Notes under the pieces: model-generated
What the model saw: only the letters and a program-made list of their open reading frames with translations
What the model was told of the DNA's origin: nothing
Databases searched by the model: none
Assembly: GCA_008638375.1 (NCBI GenBank)
Contig: VIRR01000483.1
Span: 62,001 to 126,000, forward strand
DNA: 64,000 nt
Direction of reading: 5' to 3'
From: Nyssa sinensis
Lineage: Eukaryota > Streptophyta > Magnoliopsida > Cornales > Nyssaceae
Shown here: one piece after another, positions 13,001 to 21,262 of the stretch
How the letters are laid out: each line of letters begins with the position of its first letter
How positions within the stretch are numbered: the first letter of the stretch is position 1
Made by a program: the position numbers and the translations under genes

Positions 13001-13200
13001 TACACTATTGCAAGATTGTCAATTTTTTAGTGTTTCAAGTGTTTACTCATTTCAGATTTTTTTTTAATTATTATTTTTTGTTTTTTTGTTTGTATTTTAT
13101 TTAGGATGTCGCATGTTATCAAAGCAACCCACCTATAATAATGCATAATTGTTAATTTTGTTTGAAGTGGTTACATGTTTTCAACTTTCCATTTTTTTTT
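10095..13200 (+). repeat. Monomer array C, including the homogenised 258-bp core
   Basis: A continuous direct array. Diverged monomers at both ends flank a uniform core (10919-12330). A ~300-450 bp block containing the diagnostic AGTGTTAATTCAAGGG occurs at both edges of the core (tag at 10531 and 12363, offset 1832 bp), so the array is bracketed by two copies of the same segment. Confidence 0.85.
10919..12330 (+). repeat. 258-bp higher-order tandem array
   Basis: The junction CCCACTTGTTAATTTTTTAG recurs at about 10919, 11180, 11438, 11696, 11954 and 12212. Spacing is 261 bp and then 258 bp four times. Each unit holds two sub-monomers: a short one with AGTAATTTAAGTGTGTACTC and TTTTGTTTCTTTTGAAG, and a longer one with AATAATAATGCATGATTG and AGTGTTTCAAGGG. 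Units differ by very few bases by eye, indicating recent homogenisation. Confidence 0.9.
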
Positions 13201-13221
13201 GTTTTTATTTATTTATTGGTA

Positions 13222-13742
13222 GGTAAATTACACTGACCTCCCTTAAAATTTTTGAAAATTATACTGTCTTCTTCTGAATTTTCTGAAATTACACTAGCCT
13301 CCTCCACTTACCTGACAATATACAAATATCTCCTCTAGTCATAATTTTTAATCAAAATGATAAAACTGTCAATTTTATTTTTTATTTTTGCATTTTTTCA
13401 ATTTTGACCAATTTTTTTAAAACTTTTTTAAAAGGTTTTTTATTTTATATAAAAATAAGTTTAAGGTAAAATAACTTATTTTTATTTTTATAAAATAAAA
13501 ATAAATTTAAGGTTTTAATCAATATCTATTTGGAAAATGAAAAAAATAAAAAAAAAGTCAAATTTTAAAAATTGAAAAAAAGAACATAAAAGGGTATTTT
13601 ATCATTTTAAAGAAAAAAATTGCCTGAAGGAAAATATCTATGTAATATCAGGTACAGTAGGAAATATTAGTATAATTTTATAAATTTCAAGAAAAGTCAG
13701 TGTAATTGTTAGAAATATCAAAGGAGATAAGTGTAATTATCC
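13222..13742. mobile_element. Non-autonomous TIR element, copy M3
   Basis: About 521 bp, with left end GGTAAATTACACTGACCTC and right end AAGTGTAATTATCC. The arms pair well over about 75 bp. The three ~30-bp iterations are clearest here (AATTACACTGACC, AATTATACTGTC, AATTACACTAGCC). It lies outside the segmental duplication, flanked by TTTATTTATT tracts, and is the best evidence for independent mobility. Confidence 0.72.
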
Positions 13743-13794
13743 TTTATTTATTTATTTATTTATTTGGGTTGTTGGCATATTAGTTTATTATCCA

Positions 13795-14310
13795 CCCCAC
13801 CCACAATAAAACATGATTGTTAATTTTCTAGCGTTTCAAGTGTTTACTCATTTTAAGCTTTCCTTTTTTATATATATATATATATATATTTTTTTTTTTG
13901 AGTGTTTTATTTAAGTTGTCACATATTATCAAATCAACCCACATACAATAATGAATGATTGTTAATTTTTACATATCTTAAGTGTTTACTCATTTTCAAC
14001 TTTCCTTTTTTCTTTATTATTCTTTATGTTTTTTGGGTGTTTTATTTAGGTTGTCACATATTATCAAACCAACTCTTTTACAATAATACATGATTGTTAA
14101 TTTTTTAGTATTTCAAGTGCCTACTCATTTTCAGATTTTCATTTTTTATATATTATCTATTATTTTTTTGGGGGGTGTTTTATTTAGAATGTCACAATAA
14201 TGGATAATTGTTAATTTCTATTGTTTGAAGTGTTTACAAGTTTTCAACTTTCCATTTTTTTTTTTTTGTTTTTATTTATTTATTTATTTGAATTGTTGCC
14301 ACATTACCCC
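13795..14310 (+). repeat. Monomer array D
   Basis: About four diverged monomers with a TA microsatellite near 13870-13888. The array ends about 50 bp before the leader-module copy that forms the proximal promoter region of the NLR gene. Confidence 0.75.
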
Positions 14311-14365
14311 ACGTCATTAGCCCACCTGCCATAAATTATTGACAGATTACCCCACCAGCTCAATC

Positions 14366-14447
14366 TTAACTTTAATTTCTTTGCTTTTGTTTCTCTTTGA
14401 TTATTTTATTTGGGTTGTTGGCATATTAGTTTAATACCGCACCCCAC
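14366..14447 (+). repeat. Leader-module copy abutting the NLR promoter
   Basis: ACTTTAATTTCTTTGCTTTTG through TTTAATACCGCACCCCAC matches the array module at about 110-190 and 4105-4190. The match stops directly before the TATA box, so the satellite domain reaches into the proximal promoter of the resistance gene. Confidence 0.8.
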
Positions 14448-14462
14448 CTATATATATATAAA
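14448..14462 (+). promoter_or_regulatory. Putative TATA box of the NLR gene
   Basis: CTATATATATATAAAGC lies about 140 bp upstream of the chosen ATG, at normal plant TATA-to-ATG distance for a short 5' leader. Transcription start would fall near 14485-14495. Assigned by motif and position only. Confidence 0.6.
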
Positions 14463-14594
14463 GCATCTCCTAATATGTTATTAGCATTAAAACTGCCCTC
14501 TGGTTTTCTGTCATAGAAGGAAAATATTGTTCATTTTTGCTTGTTTATATCCTCTAGTAGTCCCTCATTGTCATTTGCTTTCCTCCTCAATAAC

Positions 14595-17090
14595 ATGGCT
14601 GAATCATTTCTTTTCGACATTGCAACCAAACTTTTGGGAAAAGTGGGGTCCATTGCTCTCCAAGAAACTTTATTGGCATATGGCATGAAAAATGAGTTCG
14701 AAAAAATTCAGCAAACGGCATTAGACATAAAAGCCGTGTTGTTGGATGCTGAAGAGCAGCAGGAAAAGAACCATCAAGTAAGTGCGTGGTTACAGAAGCT
14801 TAAAGATGTCTTTTATGATGTGGATGATCTGCTAGATGAAGTTGAGTGTGAAGCTTTGCGGCAACAAGTGGTGAATCGTGGGAGCATTATAAGAAAGGTA
14901 AGACACTTCTTTTCATGCTCAAATTCACTTGTATTTCGTTGGAGAATGGGTCATAAGATCAAGAACATTAGAAAGAGGCTAGATGAGATGTCAGCTGAGA
15001 AATCCAAATTTAATCTCACGGTGCTTGTTTTAGACAGGCGTGTAGTACAAAGCGATAGGGTAATGACCCACTCCTTTGTGCATGCTTCCGATGTTATTGG
15101 AAGAGATCAAGATAAAGAAAATATTGCACAACTTCTCATGTCCTCTAGCAATCATGAGAATGTTTCTGTCATCCCCATAATTGGAATTGCTGGTCTTGGA
15201 AAGACTGCACTTGCTAAGCTGATATACAATGATGAAATGGTAGTTAAGCATTTTCCATTGAGAATATGGGTATGCGTGTCAGATGACTTTGACCTAGAAA
15301 GGTTAATAGGAAAAATTATTAAATCGGCAACTGGTACAAACTGTGACAACTTGAATATAGAACAATTGCAAAATTGCCTTCGAGATACTTTGAATGGTCA
15401 GAAATATTTACTCATATTGGATGATGTATGGAATCAGAATCGTGTGAAATGGATTGAGTTGAAAAATTTACTAATTGGAGGTGCAAATGGAAGTAAAATA
15501 GTTGTGACCACACGTGATGAAATAGTTGCTTCAATTATGGGTACTTTGCCTACGCACTATTTAAAAGGTCTTCCATTGGACCAATGTTTGTCTTTGTTAG
15601 TGAAATGGGCATTTAGAGAAGGAGAAGAGAACCAGTACCCAAACCTCTTAAAAATTGGGGAGGAAATTGTGAAGAAGTGTAAAGGAGTTCCCCTTGCTGT
15701 GAGGACCTTAGGAAGCTTGCTATATTTGAAAACTGATGAAGATGATTGGTTATTTGTTAAAAATAATGAAATATGGAAATTAGAGCAAAAGGAAGGCGAT
15801 ATTTTACCTGCATTGAGATTAAGTTATGATCAGTTGCCATTTTATCTAAAACAATGCTTTGCTTATTGTTCAATTTTTCCAAAGGATATGGAATTGGTTA
15901 GTCTTTATGTGATCCAACAATGGATGGCGCATGGACTCATTCAATCGTTAGACCAAAATCAAGAGTTGGAAGTTGTTGGAAAAAAATATTTACATGAGTT
16001 ATTATCCAGGTCTTTCTTTCAAGATCTTGTAGATGATAAGTATTTTTTTCGATTCAAAATGCATGACCTAGTGCATGACCTAGCATTATCAGTGGCACAA
16101 CTTGAGCACTCTGTTATAAATTTTCATACTCCAACAATTTCCAAGAAAGTTCGACATGTAGCGTTTTCTGACTATAGTTCTTTGAATGAAATTCCGAGTT
16201 CCTTGCTTGAATCGAAGAATTTACGTAGCATTTTCGTGCAATTTTTTGGGGCGGGGCCCACCAGCAAATCTTTTGTTGACACATGCACCTTAAGATTTAA
16301 GTGCCTGCGGATGCTTGATTTAAGGAGTTCAAGTTTTGAGGCGTTGCCAAGTTCAATAAGCCATTTGAATCACTTGAGATTTCTAGACTTGAGTGATAAC
16401 CATAGCATCAAGTCATTGCCTAATTCCATTTGCAAATTGCAGAGTTTGCAAACACTAATAGTTTACAATTGCACGGGACTTGAAAAGCTGCCAAGAGATT
16501 TTGGTGACCTGATCAGCCTTAGGTTTTTGGAAGTAACCACAAGATTGAAGTGTTTACCCGCTAAAGGAATGGGAAGATTGAACTCTCTTCGATATCTGCT
16601 AATTGCTTACTGTGTTAATCTAGAATCTTTGTTCGATGACGAGATGCAATCCCTCACTAAACTTCGATCATTGATCATTATAAATTGTGAAGGTCTTAAC
16701 TTGACAGATGATAGGGAAGATGAAGATATTCATATAGGTCTCAAAAGCCTTCAAGCATTGAGAATTAAACAAGTACCGAAGTTGGTGGCTTTGCCCAGGT
16801 GGCTTCAAGGTGTTGCTAACACTCTAAAGTACATAGCGATTGAATATTGTCACAACTTCACATCATTGCCAGAGTGGATTGAAGATCTCAAATCACTTCA
16901 GAAACTGAGGATTCTGAAATGCCCTAAATTGACTTATCTGCCAGATGGGATGCGGCGCCTCATTACGCTTAGAGAGATTGACATCTCTGAGTGTCCCGAA
17001 CTAATTGTGAGATGCGAACCGAAAACTGGGGAGGACTGGCACAAGATAGCTCATGTCCCTGATATTTATCTCAATGGCTTTAAGAGATGA
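14595..17090 (+). CDS. CC-NB-ARC-LRR (CNL) disease resistance protein, RGA-like
   Basis: An 831-aa cytoplasmic immune receptor in one uninterrupted exon. The start is the ATG opening MAESFLFDIA; an in-frame extension upstream begins with TTG and looks like leader. Rx-type coiled coil spans about residues 1-130, with VDDLLDE at 76-82. NB-ARC motifs follow: P-loop GIAGLGKT 197-204, RNBS-A near 220-233, kinase-2 LLILDDVW 272-279, RNBS-B GSKIVVTTRD 299-308, GLPL-type CKGVPLAV 362-369, RNBS-D CFAYCSIFPK 421-430, MHD 489-491. About ten leucine-rich repeats run from 565 to 805, and the tail has the family-typical GEDWHKIAHVP. All nucleotide-binding motifs are intact, so the protein is predicted to be a functional ADP/ATP switch. 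It is at the short end for this class (many are 1000-1200 aa) because the LRR domain is small. The pathogen recognised cannot be read from sequence. Confidence 0.96.
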   Translation: MAESFLFDIATKLLGKVGSIALQETLLAYGMKNEFEKIQQTALDIKAVLLDAEEQQEKNHQVSAWLQKLKDVFYDVDDLLDEVECEALRQQVVNRGSIIRKVRHFFSCSNSLVFRWRMGHKIKNIRKRLDEMSAEKSKFNLTVLVLDRRVVQSDRVMTHSFVHASDVIGRDQDKENIAQLLMSSSNHENVSVIPIIGIAGLGKTALAKLIYNDEMVVKHFPLRIWVCVSDDFDLERLIGKIIKSATGTNCDNLNIEQLQNCLRDTLNGQKYLLILDDVWNQNRVKWIELKNLLIGGANGSKIVVTTRDEIVASIMGTLPTHYLKGLPLDQCLSLLVKWAFREGEENQYPNLLKIGEEIVKKCKGVPLAVRTLGSLLYLKTDEDDWLFVKNNEIWKLEQKEGDILPALRLSYDQLPFYLKQCFAYCSIFPKDMELVSLYVIQQWMAHGLIQSLDQNQELEVVGKKYLHELLSRSFFQDLVDDKYFFRFKMHDLVHDLALSVAQLEHSVINFHTPTISKKVRHVAFSDYSSLNEIPSSLLESKNLRSIFVQFFGAGPTSKSFVDTCTLRFKCLRMLDLRSSSFEALPSSISHLNHLRFLDLSDNHSIKSLPNSICKLQSLQTLIVYNCTGLEKLPRDFGDLISLRFLEVTTRLKCLPAKGMGRLNSLRYLLIAYCVNLESLFDDEMQSLTKLRSLIIINCEGLNLTDDREDEDIHIGLKSLQALRIKQVPKLVALPRWLQGVANTLKYIAIEYCHNFTSLPEWIEDLKSLQKLRILKCPKLTYLPDGMRRLITLREIDISECPELIVRCEPKTGEDWHKIAHVPDIYLNGFKR

Positions 17091-17737
17091 AAGCAATCAA
17101 CAATGAGGTATGGATTAATCACGCTATCTTGTTTATTCACTGTCTTATATATTTTTCATCATATCTCTATTACAATTTTTTACATAGAAAGCTAATCTGC
17201 AATCAAGTTTTTATTAATTAAAATTTTTTGAAATCTGTTCTTATATTGCATGCACTTTTTAAATTTGCTTCAAAATCAAATGTAAATTCTGAAAGAAAAA
17301 AAAACTAGAGAAGTTCCTCAGGATGATTGTATCCCATCATAATGAATTTGATCTGAATAAAATTAATCAATAGAGCTGAGTATTAAAAACTTAAGAAATA
17401 TGATATCCTATTGAATACTTGCAGGAAAGGTTAGGATGATTGTATCTCATATGCTTAACTAAACTCTCGCAGTCTGGAATTGAAAGTAAGGATTGGCAAC
17501 AAACTTATTTCTAGAGTATATGTATCCTTTTCGTTTCCCTTTCTTTTTTATCCCCTGATATTGCTCTGGGCACATGCATGCCTTTCAATTATGGGAGGCA
17601 TATTAATATTCCTATTTTCTCGTCATCACAGCTTTCCATGATTGTATAGATGAATTTTCCTTCCTGCTGAGGTTTATTTTCCACCTTTACTAGTATCACC
17701 CCCACATGATTGTGTTGTTTTGGGTGGTCAACTGCAG
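17091..17737 (+). other. NLR 3' flank, probable 3'-UTR intron region
   Basis: No coding signal. The region is T-rich and ends in a pyrimidine-rich tract and GGTCAACTGCAG, a good 3' splice acceptor directly before the duplicated exon-like block. The sequence suggests, but does not prove, that the NLR transcript extends and is spliced here. Confidence 0.4.
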
Positions 17738-17862
17738 GTCCAATGGGAGCTGGGGGACCTCAACAACTCAAATGTAGAGATACAAAGAATTTCTTTACAT
17801 AAAAGTCAATTTTTAGCATTTGGAGTGCCAACAGTTAACAATATGCATTGTGTGATGAGCAT
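17738..17862 (+). repeat. Duplicated probable 3'-UTR exon, copy 1
   Basis: The block CCAATGGGAGCTGGGGGACC through TTGTGTGATGAGCA follows an acceptor-like CTGCAG and recurs at 18333-18455. It is non-coding in appearance. A TA/CA microsatellite follows it at about 17861-17885. Confidence 0.6.
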
Positions 17863-18332
17863 ATATATATATATATACACATACATGTATATACAACATT
17901 CTTACAACTCCAAGTTTCATGCAAGAAAATGTAATATACCACTCTTTTAGTTGCATTAGGTGTACTGCTGACCACACAAAACAGCATGAAAGTGCTCATC
18001 TCTCACTTACAAAGACTAAATCATACTTAATATTGCAAATCACTATTTATTTCCAGTGTTGTAAAAACAAAAGGATCTTGTCATTGTCATAACTGTCATT
18101 TCATTACACCATGAGAGATATTGAACCATCAAACACAGGGTCTTCAATGAATAAATGAATAAATTGACTTGTTCTATTGGAGTGGCATCTGTGGCAAAAA
18201 TGGGTATACTTTTTAGCCTCTGGAAGGAAATTTTCTAGAGTTTAAATGTTAGAAAGCTGGATCTGTCATTTTCTTGGGCTTACTTTCTCATTACTTCTAT
18301 TTTTTCCTTCTGATTTCATTTCTCAATTGTAG

Positions 18333-18455
18333 GTTCAATGGTAGCTGGGGCACCTATAAGACTCAAATGCAGAGGTACAAAGAATGCGTTTACATAAATG
18401 CCAATTTTTAGCATTTAGAGTGCCAATAGTTCAAAACATGCCTTGTGTGATGAGC
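18333..18455 (+). repeat. Duplicated probable 3'-UTR exon, copy 2
   Basis: Starts right after TCTCAATTGTAG (acceptor-like) with TTCAATGGTAGCTGGGGCACC and ends TTGTGTGATGAGCA. It aligns to copy 1 along about 120 bp with scattered substitutions. Offset is 595 bp. Tandem duplication of a UTR exon plus its intron is the simplest reading. Confidence 0.6.
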
Positions 18456-19351
18456 AAGCAATACCTATTACTTTACTGGCTCTAACATTCCCCCCATTTT
18501 TTTTGGTGTTTGGGTAGAAAGAAATGAAAAGTCAGTGAAACAAAAAAATATTTACAGTACTGCTGAATTTTACAACAAGTACGGTAGCTATTATTTTTTC
18601 TTGCCCCCCCCAAAAAAAAAACAAAAAAATATTTACATGGTGTTTTTTTGAAACTATATTTTGTTCTCTTTTGTCACTACTACAGACAACAAATAACTAT
18701 ATATTGAAGAGGTAATTAAAATAAATATGTTCCATCAAATTTCTTTTTCTTTCTGATAAGTATATATGTCCCATTGTCTTCGCTTTCTTCATTCTTTTCT
18801 CCTAATTTTTTTGTCTAATTCATTCTGAAGCATTGCTCAATAATGGTAATCTAGAAACCTAATAGAGGACACTGCATCCAGTGCAGCCTTTTGTAATCCT
18901 GTTTAAGAAGCAATTCTTTTATAGTAACTTCGTAAATTTTATTTTCTTATTGTAGTCCCAACTAAAAATAAGTGGTTCAGCTCAACCTGGAAAACGTGTT
19001 TATGTGATAAGAGAGGAGCTGCAGAACTACACCAATTCCTCATTTGGCACTTCTGAAAGTATCCATTGCAGTGATTCTGGACTGGAAGAAAAAGAAATCT
19101 GATCAATTCCGATTCATTGTTCATGTGAAAGTTCACACACTTTCACTGTAAATATCATCTTTTTTTTTCACTACTCTATCCTGAGATCGGTTTGAGTTGT
19201 TTTACTAAATTTGCAGATGTTGTTTTTATTTATGTTTGTTTCGACTGTGGCTTGTATTCAAACATCATTTTGGAGATTGTATAGAATCCTTACCTCTGAG
19301 ATTTTCATGTTAGTTGGATTTTATTTCTTCAAGAATATTGCACAATCTTTT

Positions 19352-19403
<52 letters not shown>

Positions 19404-20295
19404 CTCTTATTTTAGATGATGGAACAAGTATATATCTATTGCAACACCAGTTCTTGAAAATGACAAAAGTGGTCTTCTATTTAGGTAATGATGGACCAAT
19501 TTAAAGACAATAAAATGCGAAAAATTGAGCATTGCAGCCCACATCATCTGTAAATTGGTATGGAGTAGACCTGCATCTGTAAACCCATATGCCAAATAAC
19601 GGCATTCCCCATAGATTGTAGCAACTAGAAGACCGTCGCGCGGTTACCAGGAGACCTTTGCTGGTTTAGTCTATAGACAGACCGGGAAGTTTATAAAGCA
19701 TTGAATGGTTGTGGCATAAGGACTTGATATAAAAATAAAGTTACAGCTTTCAAGCTTGTCTCACTTTTCTATGGATAAAATAATAGACAAAATTGCTGTT
19801 ATGGATTCAGTGATTGGGATCAAATAAAAATACTTTGATCGGTCTTATGTTTTGGAACTAGGATCCAACTTTGACTCAAAATGACGAATAATACCCATCT
19901 ACTTTGCCCATGATCTAAGTTGGATTTGGCTAAATTCTTTAGTTTAGGTGTTCAATTATACTTTTTATTATTTATAGTAAGTCTTAAATTTGCAATAACT
20001 TTGTACATAAAATTTCGAATGGGATTCCGTTTGCGGCTACGTTTTCTTTATGTTATTAATTTTTAATTTTTTAAAAAGTTTTAATTTTTATTTGTTCCAT
20101 ATTTTTTCTATTTTCGAGATTTCTCAGTTTCCTAATTGTAATAGGTTTAGTAAATGACTTATTAAATTTTTATTTGGATCGGTATTCTCTTAGTCTTATA
20201 AATATGATATATTCAATTATTATTTTATAGTTCATCAATAATATTTTAATTTTGAAACTGGAGAATTATTCTCTTGGATAAGTAAGGTCCAAGTC
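18456..20295. other. Intergenic / possible further 3'-UTR sequence
   Basis: A third acceptor-like site (TTTTCTTATTGTAG) ends at 18956, before a stretch of mixed composition at 18957-19140 that may be another non-coding exon. ORFs at 18939-19136 (-) and 19211-19504 (+) are not convincing; the latter runs through a microsatellite. From about 19800 the sequence is AT-rich. No family recognised. Confidence 0.4.
19355..19399. repeat. (TA)n microsatellite
   Basis: About 22 uninterrupted TA dinucleotides. Confidence 0.95.
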
Positions 20296-20300
20296 ACTTG

Positions 20301-20493
20301 TGAAGAAATACAGAGAAGAAATGAACTTGTGGAAATATTTGTATATATTTCTGTGTATTGAAACTGTATAATATAGGGCCTGTTTATAGGTAGAAGCAGG
20401 CCAAGCAATAAAGGAAAGACAATAAATACAAAGAATCATAATAAAGCACAAAATCAAAATGTGTTGGAATATGCTATATTCTATATTCTAACA
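20301..20493 (-). repeat. Copia 3' LTR
   Basis: 193 bp, plus-strand TGAAGAAATACAGAG to TATTCTAACA. It differs from the other LTR at about a dozen positions by eye (about 6%), so the insertion is not recent. Confidence 0.93.
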
Positions 20494-20504
20494 TCCCCCA
20501 TCAA
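20494..20504 (-). promoter_or_regulatory. Copia polypurine tract
   Basis: Minus-strand TTTGATGGGGGA immediately upstream of the 3' LTR, the expected plus-strand primer position. Confidence 0.8.
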
Positions 20505-20936
20505 ACTCGAGATGATGAAGTCAACTGGAGTTTGGAAACAAGATCACGTAGCCGACCAGGAGGATGAGATTTCGTGAAAATATCGGCAAGTTGATCTTCA
20601 AAAGAGACAGATCGAAGATGCAAGGTGCCCTGCTGAAGGTGGTGCCGAATGAAGTGATAATAAATTTCAATATGCTTGGTGCGCTCATGAAAGACATCAT
20701 TGTGAGCAATCTGGATGGCGCTCTGATTATCACAATAAAGAGGAGAACTAGTCGTCTGAGGAGGACCCATGTCGGTCAAGAGCCATCGTAACCACAAAAG
20801 TTCAGCTGTAGTATCAACAAGTGCACGATACTCAGCCTCAGTACTGGAGATGGCAACAACAGTCTGCTTCTTACTACGCCAAGAAATGAGAGAGGTGCCA
20901 AGTAAGAAACAGTACCCCGTGGTGGAGCGATGATCA
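20494..20936 (-). pseudogene. Copia RNase H C-terminal fragment
   Basis: An open frame on the minus strand contains LLWLRWLLTDMG, YCDNQSAIQIAHNDVFHERT, KHIEI and EDQLADIFTK, diagnostic of the copia RNase H C-terminus. It continues, across the CACTA insertion, the reverse transcriptase frame that stops at 32927. At the junction the minus strand encodes HRSTTGYCFLLG, the continuation of the DADWAS block on the other side. Separated from the rest of pol, it cannot be expressed as part of a working polyprotein. Confidence 0.92.
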
Positions 20937-21262
20937 CACTACAAAAAAAAAGACTATTTGCGACGCTCATTATTTGCGGCGTGCGAAAATTGTCGCTAAA
21001 AGGGACATTTAGCGACGCACATCTATGTGTCGCGAATAGTAGGGAAAAATTAATAAAAAAATTGATAATGGCGCCAAAAATTAGGCGCGAAACTATTAGC
21101 GACGCACAGGTGGCCATTTGCGACGAACATGGGCGTCGCTAATCTGGGCGACGCTCGTTGGGTCGTCGCAAATATCAAAACTAACTAAAACGGTGGCGTT
21201 TTCTATGGAATTAGCGACGCACAGGACCCTATTAGCGACACACACGTGTGCGTCGCTAATAA
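20937..21262 (+). repeat. CACTA 5' terminal and subterminal repeats
   Basis: After the CACTA end there are about eight copies, in both orientations, of a TTAGCGACGCACA motif, often as close inverted pairs. In characterised En/Spm elements such subterminal motifs are transposase-accessory binding sites. Confidence 0.88.

Larger units (their letters stand above)
1..14310. repeat. AT-rich satellite-like repeat domain upstream of the NLR gene
   Basis: The domain is dominated by T-runs and a recurring monomer of about 120-145 bp. Its recognisable anchors in order are AATAATGCATGATTGTTAAT, a GTGTTTCAAGTGTTTACTCA block, CATTTTCAGATTTTC, a T-rich tract, and TGTCACACATTATCAAACCA. Monomers are diverged in most places and near identical in 10919-12330. 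Interspersed are a second module (TTTCTTTACTTTTGTTTCTC followed by GTTGGCATATTAGTTTATTA) and TIR elements. I see no convincing coding region: the short ORFs are T-rich translations of the repeat itself. Two stretches (4326-7555) lack the monomer and are described separately. Confidence 0.85.

Noticed and set aside
14541..14594. 18-codon N-terminal extension of the NLR frame
   Set aside because: It would begin with TTG; the ATG at 14595 gives the canonical MAE start of this family, and the extension looks like 5' leader.
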